From Neisseria canis (GTDB taxonomy: Bacteria; Pseudomonadota; Gammaproteobacteria; Burkholderiales; Neisseriaceae): a stretch of DNA of 64,000 nt. The notes under the pieces were generated by a model. The model searched no databases and had not been told where the DNA came from. It was given only the letters and a program-made list of their open reading frames with translations. The translations under genes and the position numbers were made by a program. Numbering within the stretch: position 1 is the stretch's first letter; each line of letters starts with the position of its first letter. This document shows, piece after piece, positions 45,862 through 59,016 of this stretch. The DNA lies in NCBI RefSeq assembly GCF_900636765.1, contig NZ_LR134313.1:1302001-1366000 (forward strand), in the 5' to 3' direction.

Positions 45862-46482
45862 ATGGCTCAGGAAAAAAAATTTGAATTAGTGTCTGCAGCA
45901 ATGGACGGTGAATTATCCGATGAGGAATTAGACCGCCTATTGCAAGATGGGGGTGTTCGGGAAAAATGGTATCAATACCATCTTATCCGGGACTGTATGC
46001 AATATAGTCAACAAGTTGTAGGTAAAGATATCGAATTTACCTCGCAAGAAAGCTTTTTGGCTAAACTCAATGCGATTACAGAAGAGCGGAAAGCTGCTTT
46101 GGCATCGGAAAAAAATACGCACAGTGAGCAGCCTGTTGTGAGGGAGGCTTCTAATCATAGCTTCCGCTGGTTCTCTATTGCTGCAAGCGTGTTGGCTGTT
46201 GCGGTAATCACATGGCAAATGCTGCCTGCTAACAATGAAAGCTCTGCTGGCGTTGTGGCGACGACGCAAAGTGTTGAGAAAGTACAGCCTGCAGATGTCG
46301 CAGTAGTACCTGTTGCGAATAAACCTTCTACTGTTTCAGGAAATAAAACTGATGATGTAGTTGTTCCGCAAGCGGCGCTTGAAAATCAAAACGGTGCGGA
46401 AATTAAATCGGCTGTTCAAACAGAGAAACAAGAAGCTGCTCAGAAGAGTCAGTCGGTAGAGGTGAAACCAATAGTGCAATAA
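45862..46482 (+). CDS. anti-sigma-E factor (RseA N-terminal family), 206 aa
   Basis: Inner-membrane protein that holds RpoE until stress triggers proteolysis. The N-terminal 80 residues (LVSAAMDGELSDEELDRLLQDGGVREKWYQYHLIRDCM) match the RseA/MucA sigma-binding domain; one transmembrane helix lies at about 103-121 (WFSIAASVLAVAVITWQML); a flexible periplasmic tail rich in Val, Gln and Ala follows. Neisseria meningitidis is known to use a different small anti-sigma (MseR), so the RseA form here is notable, if my memory of that is right. Translation is coupled to rpoE. Confidence 0.85.
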   Translation: MAQEKKFELVSAAMDGELSDEELDRLLQDGGVREKWYQYHLIRDCMQYSQQVVGKDIEFTSQESFLAKLNAITEERKAALASEKNTHSEQPVVREASNHSFRWFSIAASVLAVAVITWQMLPANNESSAGVVATTQSVEKVQPADVAVVPVANKPSTVSGNKTDDVVVPQAALENQNGAEIKSAVQTEKQEAAQKSQSVEVKPIVQ

Positions 46483-46498
46483 TATTTTGATAATTTTT

Positions 46499-46538
46499 AA
46501 AAACACGGACTCCGTTATCAAACGAAGCCCGTGTTTTT
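46499..46538. terminator. terminator after the anti-sigma gene
   Basis: Hairpin arms AAACACGG / CCGTGTTT plus inner pairing, A-rich before and T-rich after. It lies between convergent anti-sigma and hemB genes and carries no DUS. Confidence 0.7.
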
Positions 46539-46544
46539 AATTTG

Positions 46545-47558
<1,014 letters not shown>

Positions 47559-47677
47559 TTAAGCCTTTCTGAACATGAAATTTTAAGTGTATAGAATAAG
47601 TTGAGAAATTTCCAAACTAAATATTGAGTTAAAACAGGGTATTGTTGTATTTGTCCGTATTTTGTTGTTTTGGGGTA

Positions 47678-47706
47678 TTGACGTTGTGATTGTGTGGGCG
47701 TATAGT
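47678..47706 (+). promoter_or_regulatory. rRNA operon promoter P1 (candidate)
   Basis: TTGACG at 47678-47683 and TATAGT at 47701-47706 with exactly 17 bases between. It lies about 195 bases before the mature 16S start. Confidence 0.75.
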
Positions 47707-47776
47707 TCGGTTTCTTCGCTGCTTCGGCAGTGACTGACAGGCCGGTTATTATAGCATAGTGCTGTTTTGATTGGTT

Positions 47777-47789
47777 TAGCTCTTTAACA
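47777..47789 (+). promoter_or_regulatory. boxA antitermination site of the rrn leader
   Basis: TAGCTCTTTAACA, near-identical to the consensus TGCTCTTTAACA bound by NusB-S10. It sits in the transcribed leader. Confidence 0.8.
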
Positions 47790-47792
47790 ATA

Positions 47793-47832
47793 CAGATTAC
47801 CGATAAGTGTGGGTGCGGCGAGCCCCACACTG
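47793..47832 (+). promoter_or_regulatory. 16S processing stem, 5' half, with local hairpin
   Basis: CAGATTACCGATAAGTGTGG begins a strand that pairs with 49461-49486 downstream of 16S, forming the RNase III stem. The same AGTGTGGG (47806-47813) can also fold locally with CCCACACT (47824-47831). Confidence 0.7.
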
Positions 47833-47902
47833 TTTGAAAGACAGACAAGAAATCTTGTCGGTTTCTTTGAAGCAGACCAGAAGTTAAAAAGTTAGAGATT
47901 GA

Positions 47903-49444
<1,542 letters not shown>

Positions 49445-49460
49445 GAGAAGAGCAGGTTTG

Positions 49461-49486
49461 TCGCATTCACACTTATCGGTAAACTG
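49461..49486 (+). promoter_or_regulatory. 16S processing stem, 3' half
   Basis: Complement of 47793-47818 with few mismatches; defines the RNase III cleavage stem of pre-16S. Confidence 0.7.
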
Positions 49487-49544
49487 TATATTGAAGAAGC
49501 GGTATTATTGAAGAAGCGATTGTAAAGATTGCTTGATGAGACCT

Positions 49545-49621
<77 letters not shown>

Positions 49622-49670
49622 GACATTCTCAAAGCAAGAGTAAGCAGTATCGATACTTGAGTAAGAGTAT

Positions 49671-49746
49671 GGGGGCATAGCTCAGTTGGTAGAGCACCTG
49701 CTTTGCAAGCAGGGGGTCATCGGTTCGATCCCGTTTGCCTCCACCA
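49671..49746 (+). tRNA. tRNA-Ala (anticodon TGC) in the rrn spacer
   Basis: 76 bases with CCA. Loop TTTGCAA gives TGC. Acceptor GGGGGCA pairs with TGCCTCC with one G-T pair. Confidence 0.98.
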
Positions 49747-50079
49747 AAAACTTCAATAAAAGGACTTTACAAATTAAAGTTAGCTGCTACAATGCGCAGC
49801 TCATTTTAATTTGCGAAGTTTGAGACAAAAGTTTGTTTCATATAAACGCATTGATCTTTAACAAATTGGAAAGCCGAAATCAACAAACAAAGACAATGTC
49901 GGCTTACTGTAACAGGTAAGCCGCAGTATTTGGGTGATGATTGTATCGACTGAGCTGTGAAACACAAAAGGCACAGTTCAGTACACAACAAGCAGTAAGC
50001 TTTGTCAAAGTAAAGTCTTCAAGTTACGTAGGTAGTCAACGCCGAAACAACGAAGTCAGAGAGGTTCTTGAAATGATAG
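49747..50079 (+). other. internal spacer tRNA-Ala to 23S
   Basis: About 330 bases with no gene. It has a second boxA (TGATCTTTAACA, 49852-49863) and the 5' half of the 23S processing stem (GTTCTTGAAATGATAGAGTC, 50064-50083), whose partner is GACTCTATCATTTGAAGAAC at 52961-52980. Confidence 0.8.
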
Positions 50080-52966
<2,887 letters not shown>

Positions 52967-53116
52967 ATCATTTGAAGAACTTTGCATTCTGAAGGATGCG
53001 GTACTTTGAATATGAAAGCTTATATCAGTCTTGAAGACGATACACATCACAGTTGATTAAAGAATAAATAAGTGGAAGGACTCTTCCATAACGGCTTTCC
53101 CGATTTGTACAGTTTA

Positions 53117-53232
53117 CGTCTGGCGGCCATAGCGAGTTGGTCCCACGCCTTCCCATCCCGAACAGGACCGTGAAACGACTCAGCGCCGATGATAGTGTGG
53201 ATACCCATGTGAAAGTAGGTCACTGCCAGACA
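53117..53232 (+). rRNA. rrf: 5S ribosomal RNA
   Basis: About 116 bases: GTCTGGCGGCCATAGCGAGT at the start, CCCATCCCGAACAGG in the middle and GTAGGTCACTGCCAGACAC at the end. The terminal helix GTCTGGC/GCCAGAC closes the molecule. Confidence 0.97.
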
Positions 53233-53240
53233 CCCATTCA

Positions 53241-53272
53241 GAATCCCCGATATTGTATGATATCGGGGATTC
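53241..53272 (+). terminator. terminator of the rRNA operon
   Basis: 13-bp perfect arms (GAATCCCCGATAT) with a six-base loop, followed by T-rich sequence. It begins nine bases after the 5S end. Confidence 0.88.
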
Positions 53273-53426
53273 GCTTTTGCTTTTGGCGGTATTGGGTGTA
53301 TGGCGGTGCAGAGGGGTAAAAATTTAATAGTTGAACTGTTGTAAAACTGATAATAACGGGAAAAACGGCTTGTAAGGCCGGGAGGGTTTGGTTATGATGG
53401 CTGTTCATAAAGGGCGGAGGCTCGTT

Positions 53427-53495
53427 ATGTACGGTATATTGACCAAACACATTCGGGAAACCGGCTGTATCATATTAAGGATGGAACATACATGA
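53427..53495 (+). CDS. short upstream ORF overlapping comE, 22 aa
   Basis: Reads MYGILTKHIRETGCIILRM and ends EHT. It has a strong ribosome site (GGAGG, nine bases upstream), and its TGA overlaps the comE ATG as ATGA. This is the layout of translational coupling. I know no family. The role may only be to load ribosomes on comE; see findings. Confidence 0.45.
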   Translation: MYGILTKHIRETGCIILRMEHT

Positions 53496-53788
53496 AAAAA
53501 CTGATGTTGGGTGTGTTGGCGGCGTTGTCGTGTGCGTGGTCGCTGGCGGCGGTGAATATCAATACGGCGACGGCGGAGGAGTTGAAGGCGTTGCCGGGTA
53601 TCGGCCCGGCGAAGGCGGCGGCGATAGTGGAATACCGTCAGGCCAACGGTGCCTTTAAAAGTGTGGAGGAGTTGAAGAAGGTGAAGGGTATCGGGGACGG
53701 TATCTTCAATAAGCTGAAGGAAGAGGCGACGGTGTCGGGTGCGGCGAAGGCCAAACCGGCCAAACCGGTGCAGCCCAAGGCCAAGTAG
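53492..53788 (+). CDS. comE: competence protein ComE (ComEA family)
   Basis: Periplasmic DNA-binding protein that pulls incoming DNA through the outer membrane during transformation. Signal peptide of about 19 residues ending SLAA. Helix-hairpin-helix pair: AVNINTATAEELKALPGIGPAKAAAIVEYR and VEELKKVKGIGDGIFNKL. A Lys/Pro/Ala tail (AKAKPAKPVQPKAK) gives positive charge. 98 residues fits neisserial ComE. Neisseria carry identical comE copies downstream of rRNA operons, exactly as here. AAGGA lies about ten bases before the ATG, which overlaps the upstream ORF. Confidence 0.93.
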   Translation: MKKLMLGVLAALSCAWSLAAVNINTATAEELKALPGIGPAKAAAIVEYRQANGAFKSVEELKKVKGIGDGIFNKLKEEATVSGAAKAKPAKPVQPKAK

Positions 53789-53825
53789 CCTTTAACTGGA
53801 AACGAAGCTGTTAACACCGATAGTG

Positions 53826-53850
53826 CAAAAGGCCCGTCAACGGGCCTTTG
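53826..53850 (+). terminator. terminator of comE
   Basis: Arms AAAAGGCCCGT and ACGGGCCTTTG with a two-base centre, 40 bases after the comE stop. Confidence 0.8.
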
Positions 53851-54336
53851 TTGCGGGCTGGCTGGAGGTGAACGCGTCAATAAGACGGAAGATGCAGACG
53901 CTGTTCGGACAGGCAGGGTTCGGGTTCATAAGTTGATAAGAAATTCGGCGTTGCCATTTCAATCATCCCGCTTTGAAAAGCCTCATACCCTAAAACCATC
54001 CCAAACAGTAAATAAACATATAAATCAGTGTATAAGTCTTACTTAAATATGCTCGTATAATATACCTATGTTTACTATTAGGGTCTGAAGTAGATTAGCC
54101 CCTAAACTTAAAAAAGCTGAGCCCTGTGGCCTACAGAACTTAGCTTGAAGAGGCTGTTTGAGAAACATTTTTAACTTGTCCAAGGATTGGGGGACAGTTC
54201 ATACCCCGCATACCGGCCTTTTTCTGTTATGGAAAGTTGCGCTTCAAATCCGAATCAGTCCTTTTATAAATTCAGTCAATATAGATGTGAAGTACAAGCG
54301 GGGGTACTTCTATGAACTTTTTTATCTTGGATAGCC
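53851..54336. other. gene-free stretch, possibly decayed mobile DNA
   Basis: Nearly 490 bases with no plausible gene on either strand. The stretch changes composition several times and includes TCTGAAGTAGATTAGCCCC (54089) and GAGGCTGTTTGAGAAAC (54147), which look like edges of insertion sequences. It separates comE from the convergent dtd gene. Confidence 0.35.
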
Positions 54337-54798
54337 TCAAAATTCTTTATATGAATCTAACAAAATAGTAACAGGACCATCATTGCATAAAGTTACTTTC
54401 ATATGGGTTTGGAATTGGCCGGTTTGTACCTCAATACCTTGTGAACGTAAGATATCTGCTACTTGCTCATAAAGTTTACATGCATGGTCGGGTTTTGCTG
54501 CGTTTGAGAAAGAAGGGCGTCTTCCTGTGCGTGCATCTGCGTATAAGGTGAATTGAGAAATCAGTAAAACGGAGCTGCCAGTATCTTTAAGAGAGAGATT
54601 GAGTTTGCCGTTAACATCTTCAAAAATACGTAGATGTGTTATTTTTTCCGCAATATAGTATGCATCAGCTTCCGTATCTTTATGTGTTATGCCAAGTAAC
54701 ACAACGAATCCTGATTGAATTTTTCCTGTGGTTATATCAGTGTCGTTTTCGATGACATCAACGTGTGCATGGCTGACCTTTTGAATAACGGCACGCAT
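54337..54798 (-). CDS. dtd: D-aminoacyl-tRNA deacylase
   Basis: Removes D-amino acids and glycine wrongly attached to t[18 protein letters not shown] at the start, [28 protein letters not shown], the catalytic [23 protein letters not shown] and late GPVTILLDS (Gly-transPro equivalent) are all present. Start at 54798 with AGGAG seven bases upstream; the frame before it belongs to moeB. 153 residues is typical. It overlaps the 3' end of moeB by one base or less and is the last gene of the moaC-moeB-dtd set. Confidence 0.94.
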   Translation of the reverse strand: MRAVIQKVSHAHVDVIENDTDITTGKIQSGFVVLLGITHKDTEADAYYIAEKITHLRIFEDVNGKLNLSLKDTGSSVLLISQFTLYADARTGRRPSFSNAAKPDHACKLYEQVADILRSQGIEVQTGQFQTHMKVTLCNDGPVTILLDSYKEF

Positions 54799-54799
54799 G

Positions 54800-55561
54800 T
54801 TAGCTACTCCTGTCTGAAACATTGCTGCATATGCGGCAAGTAGGATTTTGGCCGAAAGTGAAACGTTGCCATTCACTATTTAGCGCATTGTAAATCATTA
54901 GACTGCCATGTGATGGTGTACCTATATTAGTAAGAACTTTTAAAGCTTCTGCTGCTTGAGTGGTGCCGATTATGCCTACTAAGGGTCCGAATACGCCAAA
55001 TACTGCACAAGCGCCATCGGATGCATTGTCTCCGTCAAAAAGACAAGCATAGCAAGGCGAATCAGGCAGATCCGGACGATAAACGGCAAGTTGCCCTTCA
55101 AATCGTACCGCTGCTCCGGATATTAAAGGTTTTTTTGCTGCTACACTGGCCCGGTTGACAGCCAAACGGGTGGCAAAATTATCGCAGCAATCTAAAATAA
55201 TATCGACTTCATTTGCTAATTCCAGCAAACGTTTTTCAGACAGGCGCTCATGGAGTGCCCGTATATTTACGCGGCTGTTTATTGCTTCTAAACGTTTTTT
55301 TATGGTTTCAGCTTTGGAGAGGTTAATATCGGCTTCTGTGAAGCAAACCTGCCTTTGTAGATTGGTATCTGAAACCAGATCGTCATCAGCAATGATAAGT
55401 TGTCCTAAACCTGCTGCCGCCAGATAAGGCAAAGCGGCGGAACCAAGTCCGCCGCAGCCAATGACCAGTGCGGTTGCCGCTAAAAGCTTTTCCTGTCCTT
55501 CTATACCGATTTCGTCAAGTAGAAGATGGCGGCTGTAACGCAGTAAATCGCGGTCGTCCAT
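54800..55561 (-). CDS. moeB: molybdopterin-synthase adenylyltransferase MoeB/ThiF family
   Basis: Adenylates the C-terminus of MoaD in molybdopterin synthesis (or ThiS in thiamine synthesis). [19 protein letters not shown] starts the fold; [30 protein letters not shown] is the ATP site; [15 protein letters not shown] and the zinc cysteines CYACLFDGD and CRICS match MoeB. 253 residues is normal. Its ATG overlaps the moaC stop (TAATG), indicating coupling and supporting the molybdopterin role. The end reads VSDRSS, encoded by a near-DUS. Confidence 0.9.
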   Translation of the reverse strand: MDDRDLLRYSRHLLLDEIGIEGQEKLLAATALVIGCGGLGSAALPYLAAAGLGQLIIADDDLVSDTNLQRQVCFTEADINLSKAETIKKRLEAINSRVNIRALHERLSEKRLLELANEVDIILDCCDNFATRLAVNRASVAAKKPLISGAAVRFEGQLAVYRPDLPDSPCYACLFDGDNASDGACAVFGVFGPLVGIIGTTQAAEALKVLTNIGTPSHGSLMIYNALNSEWQRFTFGQNPTCRICSNVSDRSS

Positions 55562-56064
55562 TAAAAAGTTATGCCCTCGTAGCTCTGCTCGAAAGAAAAG
55601 TCGCCGCTTTTTCCACCTGTTTTGCTTTCGAGACGGATATGAGTCATGCTCATGCTTTTATCTACAGCTTTGAGCATGTCATAAATTGTTAATAATGCAA
55701 CATTGACACCGGTAAGCGCTTCCATCTCTACGCCTGTGCTGCCGGTTGTGCTGGCGGTAACCGTTGCCTTAACACGGCTTACATCCAAATCGATTTCAAA
55801 ATCAACGCGTACATGGGTAAGCGAAATCTGGTGACAAAGCGGTATCAGAAAGCTGGTTTGCTTTGCACCTTGAATGGCGGCTACCCTGGCAACGCCCAAT
55901 ACATCCCCTTTTTTGGCAGAGCCTTCTGCCAAAATACGAACTGCTTTCGGACTCATATTGATGTAGCCGCTGGCCACTGCAACTCGTTCGGTAGGCTCTT
56001 TATCGCCGATATTTACCATATGTGCTTCATCGTTTTCATTGAAATGGGTCAATTCGTCAAACAT
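55561..56064 (-). CDS. moaC: cyclic pyranopterin monophosphate synthase
   Basis: Second enzyme of molybdenum cofactor synthesis, acting after MoaA. AHMVNIGDKEPTERVAVASG, ARVAAIQGAKQTSFLIPLCHQI with the substrate lysine, TTGSTGVEMEALTGVNVALLTIYDMLKAVDKSM, and ESKTGGKSGDF are diagnostic. 167 residues is normal (about 160). The next gene, moeB, starts in its stop codon. It has a clear upstream gap of 443 bases shared with pgaA, so the promoter should lie there. Confidence 0.95.
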   Translation of the reverse strand: MFDELTHFNENDEAHMVNIGDKEPTERVAVASGYINMSPKAVRILAEGSAKKGDVLGVARVAAIQGAKQTSFLIPLCHQISLTHVRVDFEIDLDVSRVKATVTASTTGSTGVEMEALTGVNVALLTIYDMLKAVDKSMSMTHIRLESKTGGKSGDFSFEQSYEGITF

Positions 56065-56507
56065 CGTAGTTTTCCTAAATTTTGAATGTCTTATAGATTT
56101 AAGTGAGTTGTAAACGTTTGGTGTGGATTTCCACCATGATATTTTAATAGATTTTTGAAATGGCGCCTATGCTGCTGCAACTAAAATAAAATGTTTATAC
56201 CGCGATTTACGCAGCGCTTCCATATTGTTGGGATAATTGTTGCATTTTTAAAACTCAAATTCCCGTTAAGCCCTCGGGCTGACCGTTAATACAGGCTGTC
56301 TTTCCTTGGTTTTATCATTCTTGTAGCATGTTTTAGACAGTTTCTGAGGAGAAATTGTTTCTTATTACCCACAATAATTCAATAAATATCCCTGCTTACC
56401 AAGAAATAGTCTTAACTCAGTCCCAGCAAACCTAAAAGGCTGCTTTATAATAACGATTTTTTTAGTCATTGTGTCTTTAAATTTAAAGAATTAACTGAAA
56501 TAACACT
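56065..56507. promoter_or_regulatory. divergent moaC / pgaA intergenic region
   Basis: 443 bases, AT-rich toward pgaA, no ORF. A -10 consensus TATAAT at 56446-56451 lies about 57 bases before pgaA; its -35 is weak. The length leaves space for regulators of the pga operon. The dyad TTTAAATTTAAA at 56474 may be a site. Confidence 0.4.
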
Positions 56508-58916
56508 ATGAAATCTATCAGAAAAACCACTATTTGCTTAGCTGTGGCTTTGGCCTGTGCCCCTTTGGGAGCCGTAGCTCGAGATATCAATGCCGAACGT
56601 GAACATTGGGCGCTGCATGCGCGCAAAGGTCAGGCGGAGTTGGCTGAGTCAATTGGCGCTTTGCGTAAACTTTATGCGCAAAGTAAAGACACAAAAGTTA
56701 GAGCCGATTTAATCGCGCTGCTTGTGCGTCAAGGCAAACCTGCGGAAGCGTTGGTCGTTTGCTCGGAATGCAAGCCTAACAACTATACTTCCGACGAATT
56801 GGAAAACTTAGCCAAAGCGGCGCGTGACAATAAACAATTTCAAGAATCTTCAGTGCTGTATGCGCAACTTCAGCGTGTCGATGCATACAAAAAAATAGGT
56901 TTTCTTGGAGGCGCTTTGGCCTCTTCGGAAGCAGGCAAACATGCTGCTGCACGCAACCAGATTATCGAATACCGTAAACGATTTGGCAATGATGCAGATA
57001 TTACTGCGGCGGAAGAATATATTAACCAGCGTTCGCAGTCGCTTTCTGAGCGTTTGGAGACCCTGCAAAAAAAGTTGGCTCAAGACCCTCAAAATAAAGA
57101 TTTAGTGTTGCAAACCTATCGTACTGCCGCACAACTTCAAGCATACCCTGTGCAGGATGAGTTGATTCAGCGTCATCCAAAATTGTTCAGTCAAACTGAT
57201 TTATTGTGGTTGAAATTGAGTAAGGCGGTAACTCAATTAAGGTTGAGCCGTGAAACCAATGATGTCGTGCAATTGGAGGCTGCCTACAATAGTTTGAATG
57301 AAGTAGCCAACCAAGCCCCAGCTGGCAGTGATTTGCAAATCAATGCCATACGTGACCGCATGGCAGCGTCAATCGCTTTGGGTAAAGACAAACAGGCATT
57401 GGAAGACTACAACATGTTGCGCCGTATAGGTGAGCAGCCGCAATATGTGAAAGAGCAGTATGCGCAAGCTCTGTCAATGAATGGCAGCCCGATTACGGCT
57501 CGGAGTATTTATCAAGAAATCATGCAGCAGCAAAAAGCAGAATCTGGTGCGGTTTCTCCAAATCTGACAGGTAAACTGGTAGAGGCCGATGCGGATATGG
57601 GTTTCTATACCGATGCACAGGAGCGTGTCAAAAGCTGGAACCCAAAAAAAAACGTTCCAGACTTCACACACACCCGGGAAATAGATAATCCTTACTATGA
57701 CCAGCAGTTTTTTTGGAACGCCCGGCTCGAAGCATGGAACGGAAACCATAAGAAAGCCGCCGCATTGATGGATGCGTGGCTTGCCGAGCATCCGGGCGAC
57801 CCATGGGCTATGATTTTGCGTGGTGACTTGGCTTATTGGAATGGTAAAGGTGACGAGGCCATCAAATGGTATGAGCAGGCCAAAGATCATATTTCTCCTG
57901 AAAGCCAAATTTGGGTAAACAATCAAATTGCCAATGTTTGGATGAGCACCGGTAATTGGGGGGCAGTAAAAGAAATGGCATCAAAGCTGGATAGAAAAGA
58001 TCCTGCCTACAAAGCTTTTTGGGAACAATATGACAAAGCCCGTGCAGCGCAGTTGAATATATCCGGCAGCGCCATGAAAACTACCTCGCCTAAGGACGGC
58101 ACTGAATGGGGTCAGAATGTAACTTTGCATACCCCGCGTAGTGCGGGTGGACATCGGGCTTACATTACCGAGCAAACGGCTTATGTTCCGAATAATGGCG
58201 ATCCTTTGCGCGCCGGCCGGGTTGGTATTGGTGCGGATATCAGCTTGCATCCTGTAACGGTAAACGTTGAGGCCGGTCATGGTACCGATCTGAATAAAAA
58301 AGTTTATGCAAACATAGGTGCAGATTACCGCATCAATGAACGCATTAGCGTGAATGCCAAAGCCGCACATAATAGCGCCAACACACCAACTAAAGCGCTT
58401 CAACAGGGGGTTTATGCCGATGAATATAATCTGGGCGCCTCTTATACTCATTCCGCCAATACCCGTGCGGGAGCTGGATTAGGAGTGATGACATTTGATG
58501 ATGATAATGTCCGTAAGAGCGTTTACGGCTGGGTTTCCCAAATGTTGTACCAACGTAACCGCTGGAAGTTGGATGGTTCTTTATGGGCAGATTATAGCAA
58601 CAATAAAGACACACCTTCTGCCTATTATTACAACCCGAAAAACAGCAAAACGGTAAGTGGCAGCCTCAGCCTTTCATATGCCATGCCGTTGAATAATGGT
58701 ATCCGTTTGAACCAGAAATTAACGGGTGGTGTGGGTCGTTATTGGCAGGCAAACCATAGTCCTGAAAATACTTGGTTGTTGAAATACGGCCATGATTGGT
58801 CGCTTGGCAAGAAAACCAGCTTGGGCTATGAGTTGGGTCGTAAACAGGCTATTTATGACGGCGAACCGGAGTTTCAAAACTTTGGTAATGTTAATTTAAA
58901 TGTGAAGTTCAAATAA
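56508..58916 (+). CDS. pgaA: poly-beta-1,6-GlcNAc export porin PgaA
   Basis: Outer-membrane exporter for the biofilm polysaccharide PNAG. A Sec signal peptide (about 1-24, ending AVA-R) leads to a periplasmic TPR superhelix (about 30-510; AVALACAP then repeats such as LLVRQGKPAEALVVC and MDAWLAEHPGDPWAMILRGDLAYWNGKGDEAIKWYEQAKDH). The C-terminal 290 residues form a beta barrel with alternating hydrophobic strands, ending NVNLNVKFK, a terminal pattern suited to BAM. 802 residues agrees with E. coli PgaA (about 807). It heads pgaABCD. Confidence 0.93.
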   Translation: MKSIRKTTICLAVALACAPLGAVARDINAEREHWALHARKGQAELAESIGALRKLYAQSKDTKVRADLIALLVRQGKPAEALVVCSECKPNNYTSDELENLAKAARDNKQFQESSVLYAQLQRVDAYKKIGFLGGALASSEAGKHAAARNQIIEYRKRFGNDADITAAEEYINQRSQSLSERLETLQKKLAQDPQNKDLVLQTYRTAAQLQAYPVQDELIQRHPKLFSQTDLLWLKLSKAVTQLRLSRETNDVVQLEAAYNSLNEVANQAPAGSDLQINAIRDRMAASIALGKDKQALEDYNMLRRIGEQPQYVKEQYAQALSMNGSPITARSIYQEIMQQQKAESGAVSPNLTGKLVEADADMGFYTDAQERVKSWNPKKNVPDFTHTREIDNPYYDQQFFWNARLEAWNGNHKKAAALMDAWLAEHPGDPWAMILRGDLAYWNGKGDEAIKWYEQAKDHISPESQIWVNNQIANVWMSTGNWGAVKEMASKLDRKDPAYKAFWEQYDKARAAQLNISGSAMKTTSPKDGTEWGQNVTLHTPRSAGGHRAYITEQTAYVPNNGDPLRAGRVGIGADISLHPVTVNVEAGHGTDLNKKVYANIGADYRINERISVNAKAAHNSANTPTKALQQGVYADEYNLGASYTHSANTRAGAGLGVMTFDDDNVRKSVYGWVSQMLYQRNRWKLDGSLWADYSNNKDTPSAYYYNPKNSKTVSGSLSLSYAMPLNNGIRLNQKLTGGVGRYWQANHSPENTWLLKYGHDWSLGKKTSLGYELGRKQAIYDGEPEFQNFGNVNLNVKFK

Positions 58917-58930
58917 TTAAAAACATGGTT

Positions 58931-58956
58931 TTCAGACAGGCATATGCCTGTCTGAA
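58931..58956. repeat. perfect 26-bp DUS palindrome between pgaA and pgaB
   Basis: Two full DUS copies back to back (centre AT), 14 bases after pgaA and 60 before pgaB. It could act as an intra-operon attenuating hairpin or mRNA stabiliser. Confidence 0.75.
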
Positions 58957-59016
58957 CAGAGCTTGTTACTATAATTTTGCAGCCACAACCATGTACTAGG
59001 ATCAAGGGTTTGCCTT

